From positions 1 to 33,234 of the forward strand of contig JAILHW010000148.1 in the NCBI GenBank assembly GCA_024695605.1: 33,234 bases of DNA, in the 5' to 3' direction. This DNA comes from Lachnospiraceae bacterium (GTDB lineage: Bacteria; Bacillota; Clostridia; Lachnospirales; Lachnospiraceae). A program made the translations under genes and the position numbers. Position 1 is the first letter of the stretch. Each line of letters starts with the position of its first letter. The notes beneath the pieces were generated by a model that was not told the origin of the DNA, did not search any database, and worked only from the letters and a program-made list of their open reading frames with translations. Of the stretch, positions 24,591 to 33,186 are shown piece after piece.

Positions 24591-25361
24591 TCACGTCTTC
24601 GCGCATCGTCCGGCAACCGCTCCCGCATATCCATCCGGAAGGCTTAGCCTGTCGATCTGTATCCGGGCATTTTCCTCCCATCCGTCTTTGGAAACCTCCG
24701 ACAGCATGGCAAAGATTCCTCTGCCGTCCAGCTTGGCCGCCGCCTCCTTTTTGCACCAGGTAAACAGCAGATACGCCTGTGCTTCCTGCATCGCTCTATC
24801 TTCCTGCAGTCCGGATGCGCCCTGCAAAAAGCGTTCATATGCTGCAAGCTCCGAGTCGGATAACACCCTTTTGATCATCCCTTTTGTAAACGTCCGTGTT
24901 TTCTGAATATCCAGTCCGACAGGCTGATCGGACAGCGCCACCGCCGCCAGCTCTCCCGAATGAGAGATCGATACATACGGGATCCAAAACAGGTCCTTCC
25001 ACAGACTCCCTTCGCCCTCCCAGTGACTCCTTCCATGGGAATCCGCACGCTCCCCAAGCTCCAGGTAGAACTCCTCTTCCTCTTTGCTTCTCTCCTTTAG
25101 AAGGTCTTTTATCTCATGGGTAAACAGCCGGACCGGCTCGTTTTCGGAACACGCTTCACCGGCATGTTTGCAGCACGAAAAAAAGGCCTCCCGCAGCAAA
25201 AGCCCCGCGCCGATGCATCTGGCGCGGTCCATCTTTGCCTTGCAGGCATCCGCCTTCTTTTGGCGGAAAGCGGATACCAGCCGGTAAGCCTTCTCATAGG
25301 TCTCTTGTGTTGTCAATATGCTGCAATCGCATAGCAGGATCTTCGTCATGTCATGCCCCAT
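24591..25361 (-). CDS. 4'-phosphopantetheinyl transferase, Sfp superfamily
   Basis: This enzyme transfers the phosphopantetheine arm of CoA to carrier proteins. The 256-residue, two-lobed Sfp-type length and motifs are present: a substrate-pocket motif before PYVSISHSGE, the metal motif VGLDIQ (148-153) and the helix motif FTWCKKEAAAKLDG with its metal-binding Glu and Lys. The first metal motif is usually D-x-E; here it is D151-I-Q153. A second ATG four codons in (25349) is an equal start choice; neither has a strong ribosome binding site. It is the last gene of the rel operon, 42 bp after hisS. No polyketide or nonribosomal peptide genes are nearby, so the fatty-acid acyl carrier protein is the simplest substrate guess. 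Confidence 0.85.
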   Translation of the reverse strand: MGHDMTKILLCDCSILTTQETYEKAYRLVSAFRQKKADACKAKMDRARCIGAGLLLREAFFSCCKHAGEACSENEPVRLFTHEIKDLLKERSKEEEEFYLELGERADSHGRSHWEGEGSLWKDLFWIPYVSISHSGELAAVALSDQPVGLDIQKTRTFTKGMIKRVLSDSELAAYERFLQGASGLQEDRAMQEAQAYLLFTWCKKEAAAKLDGRGIFAMLSEVSKDGWEENARIQIDRLSLPDGYAGAVAGRCAKT

Positions 25362-25403
25362 CCGAACCCGGCAGCAGATCCTTGCTGCTGTCTGTCAGAA
25401 GCA

Positions 25404-26684
25404 TTACTGCTTCAGCGCTTCACGATAGAACTCTACAAATTCCTCGTAGCCCTCTGCCTCCAGCTGCTGCTTCTGAAACTTCTTGTTCTTATTCATTCTG
25501 ACCATCAGCACCTGACAGCCCTCGTTTCTTTTTTCCTGTGCCCCGGCGATGGCCTCAGCCAGCTTATCGGTAGGAAGTCCCTTCTCCAAAAGGAAGGCTA
25601 CCTTTTGCTGCTCTCCGGGGATCCTGAAATCCTGCTCCAGCAGGATGGTGATGATCCGTTCAAAGCCGATGGAAAAACCGCAGGCCGGGGTATCGTTTCC
25701 GGTGAACCGTCCCACCATCTTGTCATAGCGGCCGCCTCCTGCTACGCTGGAGCCGAAATCCGCCATCTCCACTTCAAAGATGGTACCCGTATAGTAGCCC
25801 ATGCCGCGGACCAGTGTGGGATCAAAGACGATCTCAAAGCCCTCCTGACCTGCAGCCAGAACCGCCTCGCGGATCTGCGCAAGCGACTCACATACGCCCT
25901 CCTCCAGGGTTTCTCCCAGGGTCTGTTTCAGATAACCGAAGGGATCCTCCGTATTTTGCATGCCCTCAAACAGCGCCATGTAACGATCCACTGCTTCCTT
26001 TGCAAACTCATTTGCCAGAAGCTCTTCACATACGCCCTCCCGGCCGATCTTATCCATCTTGTCAAGGATGATATAGACACTGTCAAAGCGCTCCTCTTCA
26101 AAGCCGGAATACGCTGCCATGGCCCGCAGGATCCTGCGCTCGTTGATCCGCACCTTAAAGTTTGCAAAGCCTAACTTTCTCAGGGTAGATGTGGTGGCCA
26201 GGATCAGCTCGATCTCTGCGAGATTGGAAGGCTCTCCCAGGATATCGATATCACACTGGGTAAATTGGCGAAAACGCCCTTTCTGCGGTCTCTCCGCACG
26301 AAATACGGAGCCGATCTGCAGCGCCTTAAAGGGCGCAGGCAATTCATTGGCGTGATTGGCATAATAGCGGGAAAGCGGCAGGGTCAGGTCATAGCGAAGA
26401 CCGCTGTCTGCAAAATCGTTTTCCTGCTTTGTTCCCTCTGCTTCCATCGCCGAGGTGAGCTTCTCTCCGCGTTTCATGATCTTAAAGATCAGCTTCTCAT
26501 TCTCTCCGCCCTGCTTGGAGCACAGATTCTCGATGCTCTCCACACAAGGCGTCTCGATTTCCGTAAAGCCATAGCTTTTATAGTTTTCCCGGATGATCTT
26601 CATGCACCAGGATCTGATGGCCATCTCCCGCGGAAGCACATCCTTCATACCGTTTACCGGCTTTTTGTTTAGTTTGTTACCCAT
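25404..26684 (-). CDS. hisS: Histidyl-tRNA synthetase
   Basis: HisS charges tRNA-His. The class II aminoacyl-tRNA synthetase core is visible: motif 1 region (GMKDVLPREMAIRSW), DLTLPLSRYYA, motif 2 FRAERPQKGRFRQFTQCDIDILG, and the histidine-specific stretch VRGMGYYTGTIFE. GGGRYDKM and motif 3 GFSIGFERI follow. A C-terminal anticodon-binding domain starts near residue 330. This full set argues for the synthetase rather than the HisZ regulatory paralogue. Two ATG starts are possible: 26708 (AAGGA upstream) and 26684 (AAAGGA 6 nt upstream). The second gives 426 residues and the usual N-terminus (GNKLNKKPVNGMKD). There is no room for a T-box leader, so it depends on the operon promoter. Confidence 0.94.
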   Translation of the reverse strand: MGNKLNKKPVNGMKDVLPREMAIRSWCMKIIRENYKSYGFTEIETPCVESIENLCSKQGGENEKLIFKIMKRGEKLTSAMEAEGTKQENDFADSGLRYDLTLPLSRYYANHANELPAPFKALQIGSVFRAERPQKGRFRQFTQCDIDILGEPSNLAEIELILATTSTLRKLGFANFKVRINERRILRAMAAYSGFEEERFDSVYIILDKMDKIGREGVCEELLANEFAKEAVDRYMALFEGMQNTEDPFGYLKQTLGETLEEGVCESLAQIREAVLAAGQEGFEIVFDPTLVRGMGYYTGTIFEVEMADFGSSVAGGGRYDKMVGRFTGNDTPACGFSIGFERIITILLEQDFRIPGEQQKVAFLLEKGLPTDKLAEAIAGAQEKRNEGCQVLMVRMNKNKKFQKQQLEAEGYEEFVEFYREALKQ

Positions 26685-26735
26685 TTTGATTCCTTTCCGA
26701 TCCCTCATGGGAATCCTTCCCGTTCTAAGTCCAGC

Positions 26736-27620
26736 TCATATTGTATCAGTGCTTTGGCGGCTTTGTAAAGCAGAACAAAAGATCTGCCCCGAAAAACCGC
26801 CGGCGCGTAGCTGCTCACCTGCCGCAGCGGCCTTTTTTTCATCCGCAAAGATCCCGAATACCGTAGATCCGGAGCCGCTCATCAAAGACCCCATCGCACC
26901 CGCCTTTATCATCTGCTCCTTGATCCTTTCGATCTCGGGATGGCGTGGGATCGTTACCAGCTCCAGCACGTTGCAAAGCCTTTCAGCGATCCCCTGCAGA
27001 TCCCCTTGTTCCAGAGCCGCAAGTATCCCCGCCGTATCCGGATGGGCATACCCCGAAAGTGCATCCAATGCTTTATAAACGCCGCCGGTAGAGACCGAAG
27101 CCGCAGGCTTTGCCAGCAGGATCGTACAGTCCGGCATATCCCGAAGCGGTGTCAGCACCTCGCCGATGCCTTCCGCCAAAGCACTGCCGCCAAGCAGACA
27201 GTAAGGAACATCCGCTCCGAGTGTTACGCCAAGCTCCATCAGGCGTTTTAAAGAAAGTTCCAGTCCAAACAGCGCAGAAGCGCCCTTCAGCGCCGCCGCA
27301 CAGTCGCTGCTGCCTCCTGCCAGTCCCGCCTCCATGGGAATCGTCTTCTGAAGGTGCATCCGCACCCCGTCCCTGATCCCATAGGTTTCCCTGATCAGGC
27401 TGACGGCCTTATAGACCAGGTTGCGCTCATCGCAGGGCAGCCCTTCGACATTGGTCGTCAGAATGATCCGATCCTCCGGGATCTTTTCCATGGTCAGCTC
27501 GTCGTGCAGGGACAGTGACTGCATCACCATCTGCACCAGATGGTAGCCGTCCTCCCGAATCCCCGTAACATCGAGGCTTAAATTGATCTTGGCATATGCC
27601 TTTTGTGTAATCCGATCCAT
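26736..27620 (-). CDS. ispE: 4-diphosphocytidyl-2-C-methyl-D-erythritol kinase
   Basis: IspE phosphorylates CDP-methylerythritol in the non-mevalonate (MEP) isoprenoid pathway. The 294-residue GHMP kinase shows KAYAKINLSLDVTG at the N-terminus and the ATP loop PMEAGLAGGSSDCAAAL near residue 90. The C-terminal GSLMSGSGSTVFGIF motif follows. Its presence implies that isoprenoid precursors are made by the MEP route. The ATG at 27620 has GGAG upstream; hemZ ends 15 bp before it and hisS follows. Confidence 0.96.
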   Translation of the reverse strand: MDRITQKAYAKINLSLDVTGIREDGYHLVQMVMQSLSLHDELTMEKIPEDRIILTTNVEGLPCDERNLVYKAVSLIRETYGIRDGVRMHLQKTIPMEAGLAGGSSDCAAALKGASALFGLELSLKRLMELGVTLGADVPYCLLGGSALAEGIGEVLTPLRDMPDCTILLAKPAASVSTGGVYKALDALSGYAHPDTAGILAALEQGDLQGIAERLCNVLELVTIPRHPEIERIKEQMIKAGAMGSLMSGSGSTVFGIFADEKKAAAAGEQLRAGGFSGQIFCSALQSRQSTDTI

Positions 27621-27635
27621 ACTTTGCTCCGTTTC

Positions 27636-29216
27636 TTATGCAAACAGCTCTGCCTTCTCCCGGATCCGCTCATCAACGGTTTCGATATAAAGCTTTACAT
27701 CCCGGGGATTGTCACACCTTTGAATGCTGCCATCCCCCACCTTCTTGGTAATGGTTCCGGCTCCGCAGGCGATCACGCTCTGCACCTCCTCCATGATCAG
27801 AATGTTGTAAATGCCGAATTTCCCTTCCCCGGCAAAGCCCACATTTTCCAGGTTCCCTGTCATATTCTTTTGCCGGTACAGATAGTAAGGAAGCAGTCCC
27901 ATGCGGTCTGCCGCCTCATAGGCCTTTTCCATGGCAGACATGGTATCCCAGCTTACATCGATCCCTTTTTCGATCATCAGGCGGTTCAGATCCGACCCCC
28001 GTTTGACGGCAAGGCTGTGCACCGTCATGCTGTCGGGCCCCAGCCTTTCGACCTCCTCCAGCGTCCTTTGGACCATCTGCTCGTTTTCTCCTGGAAGCCC
28101 CAGGATCAGGTCCATATTGATATGGGAAAAGCCCTCTTCTCTTGCCAGATGAAAGGCAGATCTGACCTGCTCAGCGGTTGCCGCCCTTCCGATGAGGCGG
28201 AGGGTTTCTTCATTCATAGACTGGGGATTGACTGAGATCCTGCCGGCTCCGCCTTCCCTGATGATGCGCAGCTTTTCTGCGGTGATGCTGTCTGCCCGTC
28301 CGGCTTCCACGGTATATTCCAGAACGCCGGAAAGATCAAAGCTGTCGGATATGGCTCCCATCAGCCTTTGCAGCTGCGAGGCATCCAGTGCTGTCGGCGT
28401 TCCCCCTCCGATATACACCGTATCCAGGATGTGCCCCTGCATGATCCTTGCGCATGCCCGGATCTCTTTGACCGTCGCCTCCAGGGAAGGCTCCACCAGC
28501 TCTCTGCAGCTTCCCACCGCGTTGGAGACAAAGGAACAGTACAAACATCTGGTGGGACAAAAGGGAACACCTACATAGAGCGAAAATCCCTTTTCCGGAT
28601 GAAGCCTTCGGATCAGCGAAAGCTCCCGCTCCGCGATCCCGGTTGCCAGCCTTGCTTTTTTTCCGCTGACAAAGTAGCGGTTTTGGTAAAAATTCACAAT
28701 GCTTTGTTTCTCTTCCGGCGAAAAGAGATCCAACGAATCGTCCTGCTCTCCGCCCGTCTCCCTGCTCCTGTCCTCAAGCATCTCTTCCATTTTTCTTCTG
28801 GCAAGCTTGGTGGGTCTGACTCCCATCAGCGATCCCCAGGGAAGGCTCTTTTGGGTGTAGTCTGCCAGAGCGCGGTAAACAAAGCTTTTGACCGCCTCCG
28901 CCGCCCCGGATTCGTCCGGGATTTGCAGCGCACCATCATGCCGGAACAGCAGTACGTCCTTTGCATCGAAGACGCTGAAGGTTGCCTGTTCCTTCGGCCC
29001 TCTTTCTATGTAAAAGACCAGTCCCTCCGGATCCTGCAGGCGCTCCTTCTCTCTTCTTTGCCGCGACTTGCTGCTTCGGCCGGATGGCTCCTTCTCTTCC
29101 TCCTGCTCCTTAACTACCTTTACCGATACGGCACCGAAAAAGGCCTTAAACAGTGCATGCAGATAGGACTCCATCCCTCTTTCATTTCCATTGTAATAGA
29201 CTGACAGATGCTTCAT
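27636..29216 (-). CDS. hemZ: HemZ, coproporphyrinogen III dehydrogenase-like radical SAM protein
   Basis: HemZ belongs to the oxygen-independent coproporphyrinogen oxidase group, although several HemZ/HemW-like proteins act in heme handling rather than in oxidation. The 526-residue protein has an N-terminal domain of about 200 residues specific to HemZ (LPWGSLMGVRPTKLARRKM). The radical SAM motif follows with C220, C224 and C227 in FCPTRCLYCSF, then IGGGTPTALD, SVNPQSMNEETL and the C-terminal HemN-like region. Residues about 37-62 are a charged Glu/Arg/Ser/Lys stretch that looks like an insertion. No other heme synthesis genes are seen in the window. The ATG has GTAAGG just upstream. A 132-bp gap with a large hairpin separates it from the preceding hydrolase gene. 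Confidence 0.92.
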   Translation of the reverse strand: MKHLSVYYNGNERGMESYLHALFKAFFGAVSVKVVKEQEEEKEPSGRSSKSRQRREKERLQDPEGLVFYIERGPKEQATFSVFDAKDVLLFRHDGALQIPDESGAAEAVKSFVYRALADYTQKSLPWGSLMGVRPTKLARRKMEEMLEDRSRETGGEQDDSLDLFSPEEKQSIVNFYQNRYFVSGKKARLATGIAERELSLIRRLHPEKGFSLYVGVPFCPTRCLYCSFVSNAVGSCRELVEPSLEATVKEIRACARIMQGHILDTVYIGGGTPTALDASQLQRLMGAISDSFDLSGVLEYTVEAGRADSITAEKLRIIREGGAGRISVNPQSMNEETLRLIGRAATAEQVRSAFHLAREEGFSHINMDLILGLPGENEQMVQRTLEEVERLGPDSMTVHSLAVKRGSDLNRLMIEKGIDVSWDTMSAMEKAYEAADRMGLLPYYLYRQKNMTGNLENVGFAGEGKFGIYNILIMEEVQSVIACGAGTITKKVGDGSIQRCDNPRDVKLYIETVDERIREKAELFA

Positions 29217-29348
29217 ATCCTTACAGGTTCCTGTCTAAACTCATTCTGATCATCAGTAGCAAAGGCAGGCGGCATACGGCTTTCGGCCGCTGCCGCCTGT
29301 ACTTTCATCTCTATCAACGCTTTCCGGCACACATCCGCCTAAAGCTTT
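29217..29348 (-). other. Structured gap between the hydrolase gene and hemZ (hairpin 29266-29299)
   Basis: CAGGCGGCA pairs with TGCCGCCTG (9 bp), and inside it CGGC pairs with GCCG around a CGAAA loop, giving about 13 pairs. No T-run follows. No gene is visible in the 132 bp. It may be an mRNA processing or stability element, or a remnant of a dispersed palindromic repeat. Confidence 0.6.
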
Positions 29349-29996
29349 TTACTCCAGCCAACCGCCGCCTGTAACGGGATTGTACTTCTTTTCATGTCCG
29401 ATGGTGGTCTGCTCGCCGTGTCCCGGGAATACCTTCGTATCATCGGGCAAAACAAAGAGTTTATCCTGAATGGAGCGGACCAGCTTGGAGGTGCTTCCGG
29501 TGGGGAAGTCCGTCCTGCCCACGGATTCCTCGAATAAGGTGTCCCCGCTGATCAGGATCCCGTCCTCTTCAAAGTAGTAGCAGCAGCTCCCTTGCGTATG
29601 TCCGGGGGTCGCAATGAGGCGCCCATTGATATTTCCATAGCCGATCTTTGCACCATCGGAAAGGTAGGTGTCCACCTCAGCGGTCACGGATCTTCCGAAC
29701 AGATCGGATACGTTCATCTGCACATCCCCGCAAAGCTCCCGCTCTTCTTCATAGGCAAAAACGTCAGCCCCTGTTAACTCCTTCAGCGCCTTCAGGCCAT
29801 AGATATGATCAAAATGTCCATGGGTCAGATAAATGCCACGTACTGTAAATCCATGCTCCGAAAGCTTTTGGTAGATCATATCCCCATGGGCTGCCGGATC
29901 AAATACCAGCACATCCTTTTCGCCCTCACGATACAGAAAATATACGTTGGTTACCGCAGCTCCCATGACCATTCGGCCGATCTTCAACTCACCCAT
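29349..29996 (-). CDS. Metallo-beta-lactamase-fold hydrolase, glyoxalase II-like
   Basis: This is a small 215-residue metal-dependent hydrolase of the YcbL/YqgX type. The zinc-binding motif THGHFDH (58-64) is complete. GHTQGSCCYYF, GDTLFEESVGRTDFPTGS and a final FPGHGEQT supply the remaining ligands. It lacks the extra C-terminal domain of true glyoxalase II, so the substrate (S-lactoyl-type thioester or other) is open. Its ATG overlaps the rel stop by one base (TGATG), meaning tight translational coupling. Co-location with rel is common in Firmicutes. Confidence 0.9.
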   Translation of the reverse strand: MGELKIGRMVMGAAVTNVYFLYREGEKDVLVFDPAAHGDMIYQKLSEHGFTVRGIYLTHGHFDHIYGLKALKELTGADVFAYEEERELCGDVQMNVSDLFGRSVTAEVDTYLSDGAKIGYGNINGRLIATPGHTQGSCCYYFEEDGILISGDTLFEESVGRTDFPTGSTSKLVRSIQDKLFVLPDDTKVFPGHGEQTTIGHEKKYNPVTGGGWLE

Positions 29997-32317
29997 CAGC
30001 TTGTTTTCCTCTCAATATCCAATACGCTCTCCACCGCACGGAGTCTGTCTATGATGCTCTGCAGCTGCTCCTTGGAGGAAATCTCAAAGGCGATCTCCAT
30101 GGTTGCGATGCCCTGCTTGCTCACACGCGTATTCAGCGCTCTGATATCCAGCTCCCGTTCCGTCAGGATCCTGGAAATATCCACTAAAAGACCGCTGCGG
30201 TTATTGGCATGGATGGTGATCTCGACAAAGTACTTGCCGGCTCCCTCCAAGGACTCCTCCTGCCACTCCGCATCTATGAGTCTGGAGCGCTCCAGTTCCG
30301 GAAGGGAGAGCATGTTCTTACAATCCGTCCGGTGAATGGAGATGCCGCGTCCTCTGGTAACAAAGCCGACGATCTCATCTCCCGGTACCGGAGAACAGCA
30401 CTTGGAAAAGCGCACCGAAACATCCGTGATACCCTTCACCACGATCCCGCGGGAGGATCCGAGGGAGTGCGTGTGCATCTGCCTGGATGCCTGCTGGTTG
30501 CTCTCCTGGACCGCCTTCATCACCTGGGCATCGGAGATCTCCTTGGCATGCTCTTTTTCATAGAGCTCTACCATCTTGTTGACGATCTGGCCTTCCTTCA
30601 GGCCGCCGTGACCCAGAGCCGCCAGAACGGATTCCCAGTCCTTGAAGCCGTATTTTTTCATCACGGCTTCCATATATTCGGGGCGCATGATGTTGACCTG
30701 ATTGATGCTCTTTTGCTTACAGTAATCCAAAAGCATCTCGCGCCCGCGGATGATATTTTCATCCTTGCGTTCGTTCTTAAACCATTGATTGATCTTGTTG
30801 CGGGCCTGGGTGGATTTTACCACAGAGAGCCAGTCCAGACTCGGGCCCTTGGAATTCTGGCTGGTAACGATCTCAATGCGGTCCCCGTTTTTGATCTGAT
30901 AGTCGATGGTCACAAGCTTACCGTTGACCCTTGCGCCGATCATCTTATTGCCCACCGCCGAGTGAATGGCATAGGCAAAATCAATGGGTGTGGAGCCTGC
31001 CGGAAGATTCTTTACATCACCTGTAGGAGTAAAGCAGTACACGCTGTCGGAAAAGAGCTCCAGATCGCTCTTTAAGAGCTTCAGATACTGCTTGTTGTCC
31101 GAGGTATCCTGCTGCCACTCCAGGATCTGCTTCAGCCAGGAAAGCTTTTCCTCCTCGGTCGCACTGTTTCCGGATACCTTCTCTCCGTTACTGATCCGTT
31201 TGTATTTCCAATGGGCGGCAATACCGTATTCCGCCGTTTTATGCATCTCATAGGTACGGATCTGGATCTCAAAGGGCTGTCCCGAGGATCCGATCACGGT
31301 CGTATGCAGCGACTGGTACATATTGGCCTTAGGCATGGCGATGTAGTCCTTGAACCTGCCCGGGATCGGTTTGTACATTTTGTGGATCTCGCCAAGGGCT
31401 GCATAGCAGTCCTTTACGGAGCTGACAATGATACGGATGGCAAACAGATCATAGATCTGATCTATGGTCTTGTTCTGATTCTGCATCTTCTTATAAATAC
31501 TGAAAAAATGCTTGACCCTGCCGTCGATCTTGGCCACGATCCCGGCGTTTTTGATGTCCTCGCCGACCTCTTCCACGATCTCCTGCACGTATTTTTCACG
31601 TTCCGACTTGCGGATCGCGATCTTTTCCGCCAGATCATAATACACGTCCGGCTCCAGATATTTCAAAGACAGATCATCCAGCTCCACCTTCACGCGCATG
31701 ATTCCGAGGCGCTGTGCGATGGGAGCGTAAATGTCCATCGTCTCTCTTGCTTTTTCCTGCTGCTTTTCCACAGACATATGCTTCAGGGTCCGCATATTGT
31801 GAAGCCGGTCGCAGAGCTTGATGATGATCACGCGGATGTCCTTCGCCATCGCAAGGAACATCTTTCGAAGGTTCTCGGCCTGCAGCTCGATCTTATCGCC
31901 CTCGTACTGTAGCTGTCCCAGCTTGGTAACGCCATCCACCAAAAGGGCCACGTCCTCACCGAACTCGTCCTTTAGCTGCTCTACGGTAAAAATGGTATCC
32001 TCTACCACATCATGCAAAAGACCGGCTGCTATGGTTTCCTGATCCATTTCCAGCTCGGCCAGCAGAATACCGACACACAGAGGATGGATGATATAGGGCT
32101 CTCCGGATTTTCTGACCTGTCCTTCATGGGCTTTGGCCGCAACATCATAAGCCCTCTCGATCAGGGAGATATCGTCGCTGGGGTGATACTTTCTGACTCT
32201 GGTCACCAGCTCCTCGTAGAGTTCCTCCGGTTCCCGATATTCAGCGATGGTTTCAATATGCCCGTCATCTAACACAAGTGGGGTTTTACTCTCGGTTTTT
32301 TCATCCAACATCTGCAT
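29996..32317 (-). CDS. relA: Bifunctional (p)ppGpp synthetase/hydrolase Rel
   Basis: Rel makes and degrades the stringent-response alarmones. Domain order in this 773-residue protein is: HD hydrolase (GLLHDVVEDT near residue 100; LCDRLHNMRTL) and the synthetase with SIYKKM and PGRFKDYIAMPK. TGS (VYCFTPTGDVKNLPAGSTPIDFAYAIHS), a helical/zinc-finger region (VRFSKCCSPVPGDEIVGFVTRGRGISIHRTDC) and a C-terminal ACT domain follow. RFKD matches the R-x-K-D form found in bifunctional Rel/SpoT enzymes, and the intact HD motif supports hydrolase activity. A GTG at 32326 is an upstream option; ATG 32317 has AGGTG 6 nt before it. It is first in the rel-hydrolase-hemZ-ispE-hisS-PPTase operon, behind a near-perfect promoter. 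Confidence 0.97.
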   Translation of the reverse strand: MQMLDEKTESKTPLVLDDGHIETIAEYREPEELYEELVTRVRKYHPSDDISLIERAYDVAAKAHEGQVRKSGEPYIIHPLCVGILLAELEMDQETIAAGLLHDVVEDTIFTVEQLKDEFGEDVALLVDGVTKLGQLQYEGDKIELQAENLRKMFLAMAKDIRVIIIKLCDRLHNMRTLKHMSVEKQQEKARETMDIYAPIAQRLGIMRVKVELDDLSLKYLEPDVYYDLAEKIAIRKSEREKYVQEIVEEVGEDIKNAGIVAKIDGRVKHFFSIYKKMQNQNKTIDQIYDLFAIRIIVSSVKDCYAALGEIHKMYKPIPGRFKDYIAMPKANMYQSLHTTVIGSSGQPFEIQIRTYEMHKTAEYGIAAHWKYKRISNGEKVSGNSATEEEKLSWLKQILEWQQDTSDNKQYLKLLKSDLELFSDSVYCFTPTGDVKNLPAGSTPIDFAYAIHSAVGNKMIGARVNGKLVTIDYQIKNGDRIEIVTSQNSKGPSLDWLSVVKSTQARNKINQWFKNERKDENIIRGREMLLDYCKQKSINQVNIMRPEYMEAVMKKYGFKDWESVLAALGHGGLKEGQIVNKMVELYEKEHAKEISDAQVMKAVQESNQQASRQMHTHSLGSSRGIVVKGITDVSVRFSKCCSPVPGDEIVGFVTRGRGISIHRTDCKNMLSLPELERSRLIDAEWQEESLEGAGKYFVEITIHANNRSGLLVDISRILTERELDIRALNTRVSKQGIATMEIAFEISSKEQLQSIIDRLRAVESVLDIERKTS

Positions 32318-32361
32318 ACACCACACCTAAACTCACATCTGCTAAAAAATTTACACAGGTA

Positions 32362-32390
32362 ATTATAAGAGTATTTGGAGTTTTCGTCAA
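32362..32390 (-). promoter_or_regulatory. Near-consensus promoter of the rel operon
   Basis: TTGACG (32385-32390), 17-bp spacer and perfect TATAAT (32362-32367) on the minus strand. Transcription would start near 32355, with a leader of about 38 nt. Confidence 0.85.
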
Positions 32391-32421
32391 TGTCAGGGAT
32401 GCCCAAATCCTCGAAACCTCT

Positions 32422-32456
32422 AAAAAGCCGCACCCGGGCATGGGATGCGGCTTTTT
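32422..32456. terminator. Terminator between the unknown gene and rel
   Basis: AAAAAGCCGCA and TGCGGCTTTTT are perfect 11-base arms with an inner CCC/GGG pairing. It lies 5 bp after the stop of the upstream minus-strand gene and isolates the rel promoter. It reads well in both directions. Confidence 0.9.
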
Positions 32457-32460
32457 CCTC

Positions 32461-33180
32461 TTACATCGGAACAGTAAGCTTCAATGCGCCGTCCTTGGTG
32501 ATGCTTTTGCCAACTTCAAGACGTGAAAACTGTCTTTGCGCCTCTGCCAGAAAGCTTTCGGCAGCTTCTGTCCTTCCTGCTTCCAAAAGCACATACCCCC
32601 TCCGGATCCTGGCCGATCTGCCGGGATCCTTTCGTTTGAGGACGTAGATCGCCTCTGCCATCAGATACAGATACAGCACAGGGTCCTGCCGGATCGAAAG
32701 CCTTCCCGCTCCAAAGGTGTGCAGATCATGTAAAACCAGGGAATACGGCAGCATGGCTTCCTCAAAAGAGTACTCTGCCTCCTTTGCCCCGCCCTGCATA
32801 AATGCCGCAACCAGACAGGCGCCGAGGATCCCTCCCCCGGCCTCCGACTCCGGTCTGCAGTGGCGGTAGTAACAAAAAATGCCCCACAGCTGTTCCGCTG
32901 AAGGCATTTCATGATGGATGGTGATGCCGTTATTATAAAACATTTTGTTATCACGCATCTGACCGTGCCATTCCTCCAGGCAGGTCAAAAACCGCCGTTC
33001 CATAAAGGATACGTCTTTCTGACCGAATCGCAGATAGTGCCAAAGCTTTTCCAGTGCCTGATCCATCCCCTGCGCACCCGCGCCCGGCCAGGTCATCCCC
33101 AGATTATCACATAAATAATGCCTGAGTGTCTGACTCCATTCAACGATCGGATCCATAGTCGTATTTCTTGATATTGTCAT
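32461..33180 (-). CDS. Unrecognised soluble protein, 239 residues
   Basis: I do not recognise the family. ATG 33180 has a strong AAGGAGG 6 nt upstream; a longer frame from GTG 33216 runs through that ribosome binding site and is unlikely. The protein has no signal peptide or membrane helix and is predicted to be mostly helical. It is rich in Tyr, His, Trp and Met in the first half (LWHYLRF; WGIFCYYRHC). Near the C-terminus, helical pairs (RRGYVLLEAGRTEAAESFLAEAQRQF) resemble a tetratricopeptide repeat hairpin. It ends at a strong terminator just ahead of rel. Whether it is the last gene of an operon entering from outside the window, or stands alone, cannot be decided. Confidence 0.8.
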   Translation of the reverse strand: MTISRNTTMDPIVEWSQTLRHYLCDNLGMTWPGAGAQGMDQALEKLWHYLRFGQKDVSFMERRFLTCLEEWHGQMRDNKMFYNNGITIHHEMPSAEQLWGIFCYYRHCRPESEAGGGILGACLVAAFMQGGAKEAEYSFEEAMLPYSLVLHDLHTFGAGRLSIRQDPVLYLYLMAEAIYVLKRKDPGRSARIRRGYVLLEAGRTEAAESFLAEAQRQFSRLEVGKSITKDGALKLTVPM

Positions 33181-33186
33181 TGTTCC

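Noticed and set aside
24362-24756. Two minus-strand frames of 90 and 129 codons at the end of the CorC-like gene
   Set aside because: They are antisense to the CorC_HlyC domain and cross the strong bidirectional terminator; compositions are low-complexity.
25362-25403. Terminator between hisS and the phosphopantetheinyl transferase gene
   Set aside because: CAGCAG/CTGCTG can form a six-pair hairpin, but no T-run follows and the genes are close; read-through is expected.
26685-26735. T-box leader for hisS
   Set aside because: The gap is far too short for a T-box and has no antiterminator sequence.
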